The notes beneath the pieces were generated by a model. That model made no database searches. It was not told where the DNA came from and saw nothing but the letters and a program-made list of their open reading frames with translations. A program made the position numbers and the translations under genes. 64,000 nt of DNA, taken from NCBI RefSeq assembly GCF_008329585.1, contig NZ_NPKP01000002.1, positions 868,001 through 932,000 on the forward strand, given 5' to 3'. Below, piece by piece: positions 56,075-64,000 of the stretch. The DNA comes from Mycolicibacterium sp. P9-22. GTDB lineage: Bacteria; Actinomycetota; Actinomycetes; Mycobacteriales; Mycobacteriaceae. The first letter of the stretch is position 1; each line of letters begins with the position of its first letter.

Positions 56075-57666
56075 TGAGTCTTGCCACCACTCTCACTCCC
56101 CTGCCCGTCCTGATCCCGACGATCGCGGCGGCCATCACCATGGTCGCCGGGCGCAGTCCGCGTTTGCAGCAACTGATCTCGCTGACATCGCTGACCGCGG
56201 TGGTGGCGGTATGCGCGGTGCTGCTGTACCTGGTGGACCGCGACGGCACGGTGGCCGTCCAGGTCGGCGGCTGGGGCCAGAGCGAATCCGGGATGGGCCC
56301 ACTCGGGATCACCTTGGTGGCCGACCGGCTATCGGTGCTGATGCTGGTGGTGTCCTCGATCGTGCTGCTCGCGGTGGTGTTCTACGCCATCGGGCAGGGC
56401 ATCAGCGATGGCGATGAGCGCCAACCCGTTTCGATCTTCCAGCCCACCTACCTCATCCTTTCCGCGGGCGTCTGCACCGCATTCCTGGCCGGGGACCTGT
56501 TCAACCTGTTCGTCGGGTTCGAGGTGCTGCTCGCCGCCAGCTTCGTACTGCTGACCATCGGCGGCAGCGCCGAACGGGTCCGCGCCGGCATCGCCTACGT
56601 GATGGTGTCGATGGTGTCGTCGCTGATCTTCCTGATCGGCATCGCACTGGTCTATGCCACCACCGGCACACTCAACATGGCCGAGGTGGCCGTGCGCCTC
56701 GACGATGTCCCCGACGGCACCCGCACCGCCCTGTTCGCGGTGCTGATCGTCGCGTTCGGCATCAAGGCCGCGGTGTTCCCGCTGTCGACCTGGCTGCCCG
56801 ACTCCTACCCGACCGCACCGGCTCCGGTCACCGCCGTCTTCGCCGGCCTGCTGACGAAGGTCGGTGTGTACGCGATCATCCGGGCGCATTCACTGCTGTT
56901 CCCCGACGGCGGTCTGGACAACGTGCTGATGGTGGCCGCACTGCTGACGATGATCATCGGCATCCTCGGCGCCATCGCACAGAACGACATCAAACGGCTG
57001 CTGTCGTTCACCCTGGTCAGTCACATCGGCTACATGATCTTCGGTATCGCGCTGGGCAACCACCTCGGGATGTCGGGCGCCGTGTACTACGTGGCGCACC
57101 ACATCGTCGTGCAGACCACGCTGTTCCTGGTGGTCGGTCTGATCGAACGACAGGCCGGGGCTTCGACGCTGCAACGCCTCGGCGGGCTGGCCGCCGCCAG
57201 TCCCCTGCTGGCGTTCGTGTTCGTCATCCCCGCATTGAATCTGGGTGGCATACCGCCGTTCTCGGGTTTCATCGGCAAGGTCGCGCTCTTGGAAGCGGGG
57301 TCGGCAGTGGGCTCCGTGCTGGCCTGGGTGCTGGTCGGCGGCGGTGTCATCACCAGCCTGCTGACCCTGTACGCCGTCACCCGGGTGTGGACGAAGGCGT
57401 TCTGGCGAACCCGCGCCGATGCCCCGGAGGGGGATCTGTCCAACACCGTGCCGGCGGCGCTGATCGACGATGACGACGACATCGCCTTCGCCGACCGCGA
57501 TGACGTCGGCAGGATGCCGGTCGGGATGCTGCTGCCCACCGGCGCATTGATCGCGGTGGGTCTGGCGCTGACGGTGTTCGCCGGGCCGATATACGCCTAC
57601 AGCGAGCGGGCGGCCGACGAGATACTCGACCGCAGCCAGTACATCTCGGCGGTGTTGCGGCCATGA
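56074..57666 (+). CDS. mrpD: Mrp antiporter subunit D
   Basis: ND4/ND2-like proton-pumping subunit, 530 residues with about 14 membrane segments. The conserved regions FNLFVGFEVLLAASFVLL, IKAAVFPLSTWLPDSYPTAPAPVTAVFAGLLTKVGVYA and NDIKRLLSFTLVSHIGYM are visible in blocks; the glutamate and lysines of the antiporter-type channel are among them. It has a hydrophilic acidic stretch (DDDDDIAFADRDD) before the last segment. It begins on the mrpC stop (TGATG). Confidence 0.96.
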   Translation: MSLATTLTPLPVLIPTIAAAITMVAGRSPRLQQLISLTSLTAVVAVCAVLLYLVDRDGTVAVQVGGWGQSESGMGPLGITLVADRLSVLMLVVSSIVLLAVVFYAIGQGISDGDERQPVSIFQPTYLILSAGVCTAFLAGDLFNLFVGFEVLLAASFVLLTIGGSAERVRAGIAYVMVSMVSSLIFLIGIALVYATTGTLNMAEVAVRLDDVPDGTRTALFAVLIVAFGIKAAVFPLSTWLPDSYPTAPAPVTAVFAGLLTKVGVYAIIRAHSLLFPDGGLDNVLMVAALLTMIIGILGAIAQNDIKRLLSFTLVSHIGYMIFGIALGNHLGMSGAVYYVAHHIVVQTTLFLVVGLIERQAGASTLQRLGGLAAASPLLAFVFVIPALNLGGIPPFSGFIGKVALLEAGSAVGSVLAWVLVGGGVITSLLTLYAVTRVWTKAFWRTRADAPEGDLSNTVPAALIDDDDDIAFADRDDVGRMPVGMLLPTGALIAVGLALTVFAGPIYAYSERAADEILDRSQYISAVLRP

Positions 57667-58196
57667 GAAAAGCCACGTTGCGAATCTGGACACTGTGCTG
57701 GCTGACGCTGGTGTGGGTCCTGTTGTGGGGCACCCTGTCTGTCGGCAACATCGTCGGCGGCCTGGTGGTCGCGCTGGTCATCACGCTGTTGCTGCCGCTG
57801 CCACGGGTGCCGGTCGAGGGCAAGGTGCGTCCGTTGGCCCTGCTGCGCCTGATCCTCTACGTCGCCGTGAACCTGGTGGTGTCGTCGTACCAGGTGGCCT
57901 GGCTGGCGATCAAGCCCGGTCCGCCGCCCGCCACGGCGGTGTTGCGGGCACATCTGGCCATCAAGTCCGATCTGGTGCTGTCCCTGGCGGTCGGTGTGCT
58001 GACCTTGATTCCGGGATCGGTGGTGCTGGAGATCGACCAGAAGCGCCGGCTCATCTACGTGCACGTTCTCGACGTCGGAACCGACAAGGCCGTCGAGAGC
58101 TTCTACCGTCAGGTCAAGACGGTGGAGCGGCTCATGGTGGCGGCGTTCGAGCGGAACGCCGACTGGCGGCCGTCTGCGGAGAAGGAGGACGCCTGA
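57663..58196 (+). CDS. mrpE: Mrp antiporter subunit E
   Basis: Subunit E, 177 residues. Two or three membrane segments lie in the N-terminal 85 residues, and the C-terminal half is a cytoplasmic domain with the E-type motif LTLIPGSVVLEID followed by the HVLDVG segment. It overlaps mrpD by four bases (ATGA) and mrpF by one (TGATG). Required for assembly of Mrp in other bacteria. Confidence 0.93.
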   Translation: MRKATLRIWTLCWLTLVWVLLWGTLSVGNIVGGLVVALVITLLLPLPRVPVEGKVRPLALLRLILYVAVNLVVSSYQVAWLAIKPGPPPATAVLRAHLAIKSDLVLSLAVGVLTLIPGSVVLEIDQKRRLIYVHVLDVGTDKAVESFYRQVKTVERLMVAAFERNADWRPSAEKEDA

Positions 58197-58477
58197 TGCA
58201 CGTGGTGTGGATCGCCGCGGCGGTGATGCTGTCGTCCGCCGCCGCCATCACGATGTTCCGGTTGCTCGCCGGGCCGAGCACCCTGGACCGCCTGGTGGCA
58301 CTGGACGCCTTTGTGGCGGTGACGATGTGCGGTATCGGGACCTGGGCCGCGTTCAGCCTGGACACCACGGTCACCTATAGCCTGACCGCGCTGGCGCTGA
58401 TCAGCTTCGTGGGTTCGGTGAGCGTGGCGCGTTTCCGGGTGCCCGACCGCGACCTCGACGATCGGAGAACGCGATGA
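58196..58477 (+). CDS. mrpF: Mrp antiporter subunit F
   Basis: Subunit F, 93 residues with three membrane segments. The F-type signature FRLLAGPSTLDRLVALDAF is visible at residues ~21-39. ATG 58196 is chosen because it overlaps the mrpE stop codon as TGATG. The frame is open upstream through mrpE in another phase, which is not real. Overlaps mrpG by four bases. Confidence 0.92.
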   Translation: MHVVWIAAAVMLSSAAAITMFRLLAGPSTLDRLVALDAFVAVTMCGIGTWAAFSLDTTVTYSLTALALISFVGSVSVARFRVPDRDLDDRRTR

Positions 58478-58815
58478 CCGCCGCCGACGTCATCACCTCG
58501 GTGCTGGTGCTGGGTGGTTCGGCGCTCGCGCTGACCGCCGCGATCGGCGTGGTGCGATTCCCGGACACGTTGTCCCGCATGCACGCCGCGAGCAAGCCGC
58601 AGGTGTTGGGCCTGTTGCTGGTGCTGGCCGGGGCGGCGATCCGGCTGCGCGGTCACCCCGATGTCGGCATGATCATCCTGGCCGGGCTGTTCACCCTGAT
58701 CACCGCACCGGTGGTGGCCAACCGCGTCGGGCAGCTGGCCTATCGGGAACAGACGGTGTCCGACGACGTGGTCACCGACGACCTGGCCAACAACCCATTC
58801 CCCTATCCGAAGTAA
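58474..58815 (+). CDS. mrpG: Mrp antiporter subunit G
   Basis: Subunit G, 113 residues with three membrane segments. The G-type motif GVVRFPDTLSRMHAASKPQVLGL is present in blocks at residues ~24-46. It completes the A(B)-C-D-E-F-G operon. Its stop abuts the stop of the convergent Lon-N gene at 58816 without any gap, so there is no room for a conventional terminator between them. Confidence 0.94.
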   Translation: MTAADVITSVLVLGGSALALTAAIGVVRFPDTLSRMHAASKPQVLGLLLVLAGAAIRLRGHPDVGMIILAGLFTLITAPVVANRVGQLAYREQTVSDDVVTDDLANNPFPYPK

Positions 58816-59451
58816 TCACTCCGAGAGCTGGAACTCCACCATCGCGGCGACCGTCTCCACGGCCTCGCGCAGCGCCTCCAGCCGGGCACACGCACTCGGG
58901 GCGGCCAGCACCGCGTAGCGGTCGGCCTGGCCGATCGGAATACGGGCGGCCAACGCGTACAGCCGATCTCCGGCTTCCTGGCCCGGCTCGGGCCCGCCCA
59001 GCAGCTCCTCACGCGGGGGGAGCGCGGCATTGCGCGATTCGGCGATCCGCTCGAAGAGCTCCATCACGGTGTCCTCGACGGTGGCGATGTCCGCCCCGGT
59101 CACCGACGGGCCGGCCTCATCGGGCCACGGCACCGTCACCGCCCGCGGATAAGGCGCATCGTCGAGCCACTCGGTCACCCTGATCCGCTCACCGAGGATG
59201 CAGCGCAACCGGTAACGGCCCTCCCCCAGATCGGCATGCTCGACGATCCGGGCCAGCGCACCGACATCGTGCCGCGCCTCCCCACCTCCAACTTCACGCC
59301 CGGCCGCGATCAACACCACCCCGAACACCGGATCCCCGGCCAGGCAGTCGGAAACCAAAGCGGTGTAACGCGGTTCGAAAATCCGCAGCGGCAGTTCCTC
59401 ACCGGGCAGCATCGCCACCTCCAGCGGGAACATCGGCGTCGCCGCCATCAC
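58816..59451 (-). CDS. Lon N-terminal-domain protein (Rv0434-like)
   Basis: A stand-alone Lon substrate-binding (LAN) domain, 211 residues, without protease or ATPase domain. The N-terminal FPLEVAMLPGEELPLRIFEPRY is diagnostic; a helical C-terminal part follows. It may bind misfolded proteins or a partner, but function is unknown. ATG 59451 or 59448 starts it; the latter overlaps the upstream YbdK stop. Ends exactly where mrpG ends. Confidence 0.9.
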   Translation of the reverse strand: MMAATPMFPLEVAMLPGEELPLRIFEPRYTALVSDCLAGDPVFGVVLIAAGREVGGGEARHDVGALARIVEHADLGEGRYRLRCILGERIRVTEWLDDAPYPRAVTVPWPDEAGPSVTGADIATVEDTVMELFERIAESRNAALPPREELLGGPEPGQEAGDRLYALAARIPIGQADRYAVLAAPSACARLEALREAVETVAAMVEFQLSE

Positions 59452-60581
59452 AGCACCAGCTCGCCGATCAGCGCGTCGACGACGGCGCGCAGGTCACCGT
59501 CGTGCTCCTCGGCCACCCGGCGCTGCCGCTGATAGGACCCGCCGCCCCGGTAGATGCCGGACACCCGCGCCAGCTCGTCCGCACAGCCCAACGACACCGC
59601 CACCGGTTCGAGCCGGTTCAGCAGCTCGTCGAGATCATCGGTCACCAGCCGCTCGTTGCTGTCGGCATCCAGGATGATCTCCGCATCCAGGCCGTAACGC
59701 GCTGCGCGCCACTTGTTCTCCTGCACATGCCAGGGCGGCATGGTCGGCAGCTGCTCGCCGGCATCGAGCCGGCGGTCCAGGTCGACGATCAGGCAATGGG
59801 TCAGCGCGACCAGCGCGCCGAGTTCGGCGATATTGGAGACCCCGTCGAAAATCCGCACCTCGATGGTCCCCAGATGAGGCGAAGGCCGGATGTCCCAGCG
59901 GATTTCGTTCATGTGGTCGATGATGCCGGTCTTCTTCTGGTCGTGAACGAAGCCCTCGAACTGCGACCACTCCTGGAACTGGAAGGGCAGGCCGGCGGTC
60001 GGCAGCTGCTGGAACATCATCGCCCGGTTGCTGGCGTAGCCGGTGTCGTCACCGTCCCAGTAGGGCGATGACGCCGACAGCGCGAGCAGGTGCGGGTACT
60101 GGTTGAGCAGCGAGGTGATGATGGGCATCACCTTGTGCGCCGAGGAGATCCCGACGTGCACGTGCACCCCCCAGATCAGCATCTGGCGGCCCCACCACTG
60201 GGTGCGCTTGATCAGCTCCGCGTAGCGCGGGCCCTCGGTGAGCTGCTGGGTGGACCACTCCGCGAACGGGTGCGTGCCCGCGCAGAACAGTTCCATCCCC
60301 CGTTCGCGCGCGATGCGACGCACCGGGACCAGGGTGTCGTGCAGGTCGGTCATCGCCTCCGGGACCGTCTCGCAGATCCCGGTGACGATCTCGACGGTGT
60401 TGCGCAGCAATTCCTTGTGCACATGCGGGGTTTCGCCGATCTCGGCGATCACCGCGGCGGCCTCGTTGCTCAGGTCGCGGGTGTCGGGGTCGACGAGCGC
60501 GAACTCCCATTCGACACCGACTGTCGGCCGGGGTGACCCGGCGAAATCGATTCGGCTGGGACTACTCCGCGGAGATGACAC
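59448..60581 (-). CDS. Carboxylate-amine ligase, YbdK/GCS2 family (Rv0433-like)
   Basis: An ATP-grasp-related ligase of the glutamate-cysteine ligase 2 family, 377 residues. The motif [11 protein letters not shown] (residues ~19-29), [16 protein letters not shown] and [20 protein letters not shown], containing metal and nucleotide residues, are present. Weak gamma-glutamyl ligase activity is known for YbdK enzymes; mycobacteria use mycothiol, so the real substrate is unknown. GTG 60581 ([16 protein letters not shown]) gives the mycobacterial length and overlaps the sodC 3' end by 20 bases. Confidence 0.92.
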   Translation of the reverse strand: MSSPRSSPSRIDFAGSPRPTVGVEWEFALVDPDTRDLSNEAAAVIAEIGETPHVHKELLRNTVEIVTGICETVPEAMTDLHDTLVPVRRIARERGMELFCAGTHPFAEWSTQQLTEGPRYAELIKRTQWWGRQMLIWGVHVHVGISSAHKVMPIITSLLNQYPHLLALSASSPYWDGDDTGYASNRAMMFQQLPTAGLPFQFQEWSQFEGFVHDQKKTGIIDHMNEIRWDIRPSPHLGTIEVRIFDGVSNIAELGALVALTHCLIVDLDRRLDAGEQLPTMPPWHVQENKWRAARYGLDAEIILDADSNERLVTDDLDELLNRLEPVAVSLGCADELARVSGIYRGGGSYQRQRRVAEEHDGDLRAVVDALIGELVL

Positions 60582-61245
60582 CGCAGGCCACCCGGCCGCC
60601 GGCGTCACCCGTTGACAGCGTCTGCTGGTCAGGACCGGGGGTGCCATTGACCTGCTGGTACTTCTCGGCAGGGATATTGCCGAAGTTGTCGGCCTTCTCG
60701 TGGATCACGATCGCGGTCTTGGTGCCGGCGAGCAGTTCCTCGGCGGTGAAGGCGTCGGTGGTGGTCACCAGCTTCGCCGAGCCGTCGCCGCGCACCTGCA
60801 GCGAGCTCAGGTCGCCGCTGGAGGGATGCCCGGAATGCCCTTCGGCCTGGAAGTGCCCACCGGCACTGGTGAAGTCACCTTCACAGGAGCCGACCTGGTG
60901 GATGTGCAGGCCATGGAAACCGGGAGTCAGTTCACCCGGGGTGGTGGTCTCGACGGTCACGGTGGCGTAGCCGTCGGTGAACTCGATCGTGGCGGTGGCG
61001 ACCTCGGTGCCGTCCGCGGTCGCCAGGTTGGCCGTCAGGGTCTCGCCACTGGTGGCGCCCGCACCGGAACCATGACCGCCGCCGTGTCCGGCTTCGCCGG
61101 ACGGCGTGGGCGAGGGCGATCCGGTCCACACCGGCGGAGTGGTGCCCGGCTCAGTTGCGACCGGCTCGTTGGGTGAGCACGCGGCAGCGATCGGGACGAT
61201 GACGGCGGCAGCGGCGAGAAGGCGAATCGTGGCTGAGATCGGCAT
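60562..61245 (-). CDS. sodC: Cu/Zn superoxide dismutase lipoprotein SodC
   Basis: Exported superoxide dismutase, 227 residues, protecting the envelope from superoxide. ATG 61245 opens a signal peptide ending in a lipobox-like IAAAC, so it is a lipoprotein. A Thr/Pro/Gly/His-rich linker (~25-65) precedes the dismutase domain with the copper ligands in [11 protein letters not shown], zinc-side [13 protein letters not shown], and the later [11 protein letters not shown]. The disulfide cysteines (SCEGD and VACGV) are present. As in M. tuberculosis, it lies between the LytR_C and YbdK genes. Confidence 0.95.
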   Translation of the reverse strand: MPISATIRLLAAAAVIVPIAAACSPNEPVATEPGTTPPVWTGSPSPTPSGEAGHGGGHGSGAGATSGETLTANLATADGTEVATATIEFTDGYATVTVETTTPGELTPGFHGLHIHQVGSCEGDFTSAGGHFQAEGHSGHPSSGDLSSLQVRGDGSAKLVTTTDAFTAEELLAGTKTAIVIHEKADNFGNIPAEKYQQVNGTPGPDQQTLSTGDAGGRVACGVISAE

Positions 61246-61255
61246 GTCCGAGAGC

Positions 61256-61720
61256 CTAGCCGGTGACCACCACGATGACGCCTGGTGGTTGCTCCGCGAG
61301 TTCGGGGCGTCTCGGCTCGACCGGCGCCTCCAGCAGCCTGCCCACATCCTCGGCGGCCGCGCGTTCGCCCGGTGCCGCACCGAAGAACACCGTCGTCACC
61401 GGCACGCCCTCCAGTACGAGGTTCCCGGTCTCGGTGACATTCCACTCCGCATCACGCAGCCGGGTGGCAGTTCCCTCGGCCGCCCCGGGCACCTCGGAGA
61501 TGTTGAACACCCGGACATCGACCTTGGCCCGCTCCGGCTCCGGAGAGGGTTCGGCACTGGAGGTGGCGCTGCTGGTGGTGGTGCTCACCACGGCGGCGTC
61601 GCCGTCGTCGTCGTCTGGGCCCATGTACTGGAGCGCAACCAGCAGGAACACCACGCCGAGAAAGAGCAGCACCATGACCATGGCGCGCAGTGGCAGCCCG
61701 GAAGAGTCTCGCTGGTTCAT
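61256..61720 (-). CDS. Membrane-anchored LytR_C domain protein (Rv0431-like)
   Basis: A 154-residue exported protein with one membrane segment (residues ~13-33) after a short cytoplasmic N-terminus, a low-complexity Ser/Thr/Pro linker (~45-62) and a LytR C-terminal domain ([29 protein letters not shown] in blocks). The M. tuberculosis ortholog controls vesicle release (VirR); this is from memory and applies by homology only. Two ATGs are possible (61729, 61720). It lies 10 bases upstream of sodC and 19 downstream of the DUF3263 gene. Confidence 0.9.
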   Translation of the reverse strand: MNQRDSSGLPLRAMVMVLLFLGVVFLLVALQYMGPDDDDGDAAVVSTTTSSATSSAEPSPEPERAKVDVRVFNISEVPGAAEGTATRLRDAEWNVTETGNLVLEGVPVTTVFFGAAPGERAAAEDVGRLLEAPVEPRRPELAEQPPGVIVVVTG

Positions 61721-61739
61721 CGGGGGCAAGCCTAACGGC

Positions 61740-62048
61740 TCAGGTGATGTCGAAGCCGAGCCGCCGGGCCGCCTTCGCCTTCTGCCGGCTCGCCCGCACC
61801 CGTCGCAGCCGCTTGACCAGCATCGGGTCGGCGGCCAGCGCCTCGGGACGGTCCACCAACGCGTTCAGCACCTGGTAGTACCGCGTCGCCGACATCGAGA
61901 AGAGCTCCTTGATGGCGTCTTCCTTGGACCCCGCGTATTTCCACCACTGGCGTTCGAACGCCAGGATGTCGTGTTCACGGCGGGTCAACCCGTCCGTGGG
62001 TTCGGAGTCGTCCCCGGATTGGCCGGTCCGCGCGATGGCGCCATCCAT
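61740..62048 (-). CDS. DUF3263 protein (Rv0430-like)
   Basis: A 102-residue DNA-binding-like protein: a helix-turn-helix-like core (TRREHDILAFERQWWKYAGSKEDAIKELFSMSATRYYQVLNALVDRPEAL in blocks) and a basic C-terminus (KRLRRVRASRQKAKAARRLGF). The ATG at 62048 gives the M. tuberculosis length; a longer frame to 62111 exists. It is divergent from the peptide deformylase gene across 127 bases. Function unknown. It may regulate the LytR_C and sodC genes downstream, which is speculation. Confidence 0.88.
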   Translation of the reverse strand: MDGAIARTGQSGDDSEPTDGLTRREHDILAFERQWWKYAGSKEDAIKELFSMSATRYYQVLNALVDRPEALAADPMLVKRLRRVRASRQKAKAARRLGFDIT

Positions 62049-62175
62049 ATCGCTCTTTGGACCCTTCCGATAACTCGCAAATGACATTCGTGTGGTTCGG
62101 CGATCATTCAATCACGGCCCCGGTAGTTGAGGCGTGATCGTTACCCGCGCGTCGGCTGACTTAAGCTAACCAACC

Positions 62176-62769
62176 GTGGCTGTCGTACCTATCCGCATCG
62201 TAGGAGATCCCGTCCTACATTCCCCGACCACTCCGGTGCCTGTCGCCGCCGACGGTTCCGTCCCGGCCGAACTGGCCGAGCTGATCGCCGACATGTACGA
62301 CACCATGGACGCAGCAAACGGTGTCGGCCTGGCCGCCAACCAGATCGGGCGCACCGAGCGGGTGTTCGTCTATGACTGCGCCGACGACCGCGGCAAGACG
62401 ACGCGGCGCCGCGGTGTGATCATCAACCCGGTGCTGGAGACCTCCGAGGTCCCCGAGACCATGCCCGACCCCGATGACGATGACGAGGGCTGCCTGTCGG
62501 TGCCCGGCGAATCGTTCCCGACCGGCCGTGCGGACTGGGCCCGAGTGACCGGCCTGGACGCCGACGGCACCGCGATCACGCTGGAGGGCACCGGCCTGTT
62601 CGCCCGGATGCTGCAGCACGAGACCGGGCACCTGGACGGGTTCACCTATCTGGACCGCCTGATCGGCAGGCACGCGCGCGCCGCGAAGCGGATGGTGAAA
62701 TCGCACCAGTGGGGGGTTCCGGGGCTGAGTTGGCTGCCCGGCGAGGATCCCGACCCGTTCGGCCACTAG
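62176..62769 (+). CDS. def: Peptide deformylase
   Basis: Removes the formyl group from new proteins' N-terminal methionine, 197 residues, a metal enzyme. Motif 1 is GVGLAANQ (residues ~46-53), motif 2 EGCLSVPG with the metal cysteine, and motif 3 QHETGHLDG with two metal histidines and the catalytic glutamate. The G in HETGH (D in most bacteria) is the usual mycobacterial form. GTG 62176 starts the protein. It is followed after 3 bases by the GNAT gene in the same frame direction. Confidence 0.97.
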   Translation: MAVVPIRIVGDPVLHSPTTPVPVAADGSVPAELAELIADMYDTMDAANGVGLAANQIGRTERVFVYDCADDRGKTTRRRGVIINPVLETSEVPETMPDPDDDDEGCLSVPGESFPTGRADWARVTGLDADGTAITLEGTGLFARMLQHETGHLDGFTYLDRLIGRHARAAKRMVKSHQWGVPGLSWLPGEDPDPFGH

Positions 62770-62772
62770 CCC

Positions 62773-63714
62773 ATGCCGTCCATCGGCAGCCGGGTGTCCC
62801 TGCGCTACCGGATTCCCGGCGCACTGACCGATGTGGTCGGGCATCTGGAGGCGCTCGATCCCGTCGTGGTGGTGCGCACCAAGTCCGGTGACGCCGTCGA
62901 GATCGACCCGGCCGACGTGGTGTCGGTGCGCGAGCTGTCCCACGCACCGGTGCGCAACTCCGAGATCCGCGCCCTGGAACACGCCGCCGCGCTGGCCTGG
63001 CCCGGTACCGAGCAGCACTGGCAGGACGGCTGGCTGCTGCGTGCCGGCGGCGGTCACACCAGCCGGGCCAACTCCGCTGTCCCGCTGGTCTTCTCGTCGA
63101 ACACCGAGGCACTGCCCGCCATCATCGACTGGTACGCCGCGCGCAATCTGGAGCCGTGGCTGGCCCTGCCCGACCGGCTGCTGCCCATCAAGGCCGCGGG
63201 CATCAAAGCGACCCGCGTTCTGACCCGTGACCTGACGCCTTCCCCATCCCCCATCGCTTCGCTCGCCCAAGCCCCCGCCTCCGCCCCCGACGTGGCGCTG
63301 GCCGACCGGCCCAGCGCGGCGTGGCTGGCGACCTACCAGCGCGACGTACCCACCGAGGTCCTGACAGCCGTCCTGGACGGCGCGGTGACGTTCGCCTCCC
63401 TCGGTGCCTGGGCGAGCGCAGCGACGGGAGAGGTCACCGCCGTGGGCCGGGGTGCGGTCACCACCGGACCCGACGGCACCCGCTGGCTCGGCGTGTCGTG
63501 CGTGCGTGTCGCGGAATCGTCGCGGCGCACCGGGCTGGCCCGCGCGATCTGCTCGGCGCTGCAGGCCTGGGGTGTCGAACAGGGCGCGACCCGCGCCTAT
63601 GTCGAGGTCCTCGACGACAACCGGCCGGCACTGACGCTCTACGAGTCCGCCGGATACCGGCTGCACCACCATCACCGCTATGTCCGCCCAGATAGCCTCG
63701 TGCCCCATGCGTGA
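62773..63714 (+). CDS. GNAT acetyltransferase (Rv0428c-like)
   Basis: A 313-residue protein with an N-terminal SH3-like barrel (residues ~1-60) and a C-terminal GNAT domain (~200-310; ESSRRTGLARAICSALQAWGVEQGATRAYVEV gives the acetyl-CoA loop, and NRPALTLYESAGY the end). A Ser/Pro/Ala-rich linker (~155-180) is encoded by a GAGCGNAGCGA repeat, and a second inverted copy lies within the following segment. Substrate unknown. The stop codon overlaps the next gene by 8 bases. Confidence 0.88.
   Translation: MPSIGSRVSLRYRIPGALTDVVGHLEALDPVVVVRTKSGDAVEIDPADVVSVRELSHAPVRNSEIRALEHAAALAWPGTEQHWQDGWLLRAGGGHTSRANSAVPLVFSSNTEALPAIIDWYAARNLEPWLALPDRLLPIKAAGIKATRVLTRDLTPSPSPIASLAQAPASAPDVALADRPSAAWLATYQRDVPTEVLTAVLDGAVTFASLGAWASAATGEVTAVGRGAVTTGPDGTRWLGVSCVRVAESSRRTGLARAICSALQAWGVEQGATRAYVEVLDDNRPALTLYESAGYRLHHHHRYVRPDSLVPHA
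63254..63264 (-). repeat. GAGCGNAGCGA element inside the GNAT gene
   Basis: On the minus strand, GAGCGAAGCGA, with flank TGGGC. It encodes part of the SPIASLAQA linker. Inverted relative to the copy at 63414. Confidence 0.6.
63414..63424 (+). repeat. GAGCGNAGCGA element, inverted partner in the GNAT gene
   Basis: GAGCGCAGCGA with the same TGGGC flank, inverted relative to the copy at 63254-63264 (16/18 match over the extended element). It encodes the AWASAAT stretch. Confidence 0.6.
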
Positions 63715-64000
63715 GTTACTCGATGCCAACCGCGAGGTGCAGAGCTCGCGCGCGCTGCGACTGCTGGCCGCCTCGAACCTCGCGGTCTACGCCACGCTGA
63801 TGGAACGTCATTTGTTCGAGGGAGTGGTCGGCGAGACCGAGCTGGTGGTCCGGCTGGAACGCGATCTGGAGGCACTCCACGAGGCCGGCGAACAGTCCGG
63901 CCTGGCGCTGATCAAGACCTGGGCCAGCCAGGGCTGGCTGCACCGCGTCGCCAGCGGCGAGCGCAATGTCTGCTACCTGACCCAGGACGCGCGCCGGGCC
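63707..64000 (+). CDS. DUF3375 (JetA/EptA-like) protein, 5' part; start of a probable Wadjet locus
   Basis: The first 98 codons of a gene that runs off the right edge. The N-terminus (LRLLAASNLAVYATLMERHL, ETELVVRLERDLEALH, KTWASQGWLHRV, VCYLTQDARRA) has the layout of DUF3375 proteins: two winged-helix-like parts in the kleisin-type JetA subunit of Wadjet, also called EptA or MksF-like, which blocks plasmid transformation. ATG 63707 overlaps the GNAT gene's 3' end by 8 bases. In M. tuberculosis xthA lies at this place. The family call is by recognition of the pattern; the other subunits lie outside the window. Confidence 0.75.
   Translation, partial: MRELLDANREVQSSRALRLLAASNLAVYATLMERHLFEGVVGETELVVRLERDLEALHEAGEQSGLALIKTWASQGWLHRVASGERNVCYLTQDARRA

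Noticed and set aside
62579..62769. HETGH in peptide deformylase as a damaged catalytic motif
   Set aside because: The glycine is usual in mycobacterial deformylases; both metal histidines and the glutamate are kept.

Overview
The window is about 64 kb of high-GC DNA from a mycobacterium, most likely a fast-growing environmental Mycolicibacterium. This rests on lineage-specific genes (hbhA, umaA/cmaA-type mycolic acid methyltransferases, ramB with isocitrate lyase, groEL2 with a Gly/Met tail and two CIRCE sites, a Rv0430-type DUF3263 protein). It also rests on gene order: much of the window follows the M. tuberculosis segment Rv0477 to Rv0428c, read in reverse, with several blocks inserted. 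I assign these orthologies from remembered family sequences; no search was run. The species cannot be named from this.

Layout. (1) 1-13.0 kb, conserved core: DUF2599 and DUF2516 proteins, hbhA, an XRE regulator, DUF445, TetR with a PPK2 kinase, umaA, fadB2, isocitrate lyase, an acyl-ACP thioesterase, ramB, a CMD-family protein and lpdC. This is a fatty-acid and acetate carbon block (glyoxylate shunt, beta-oxidation, lipoamide dehydrogenase, mycolate modification) with a RamB-like operator. (2) 13.2-21.3 kb: a cmaA1-like methyltransferase, a complete peptide/nickel-class ABC importer (five genes), DUF779 and an S9 prolyl oligopeptidase. (3) 21.3-37.3 kb, accessory relative to M. tuberculosis: dicarboxylate symporter, WS/DGAT acyltransferase, class I PPK2, aldehyde dehydrogenase, DinB, VOC, D-aminoacylase-like amidohydrolase, a PPOX-like protein, and a seven-gene MoxR-DUF58-VWA (Bat-like) operon whose last gene carries an 11-copy hexanucleotide repeat. 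(4) 37.5-51.8 kb: groEL2, TetR/SDR pair with a palindromic operator, cupin, SF2 helicase, HAD phosphatase, two bacterial-PH membrane proteins, then the conserved SDR-moeA-psd-pssA-AAA ATPase operon. (5) 51.7-58.8 kb: SRPBCC, DUF1707 protein and a six-gene Mrp Na+/H+ antiporter operon (A-B fused, C to G). (6) 58.8-63.7 kb, conserved: Lon-N protein, YbdK ligase, sodC, LytR_C protein, DUF3263, peptide deformylase and GNAT. (7) From 63.7 kb to the edge: the first ~98 codons of a DUF3375 (JetA/EptA-like) gene, probably the start of a Wadjet-type anti-plasmid operon replacing the xthA seen at this place in M. tuberculosis.

No rRNA, tRNA, CRISPR array, transposase or integrase was seen. No gene-free stretch exceeds about 250 bases; the longest is upstream of isocitrate lyase. 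Most genes are packed in operons with 1-4 base ATGA/TGATG overlaps, so translational coupling is likely throughout.
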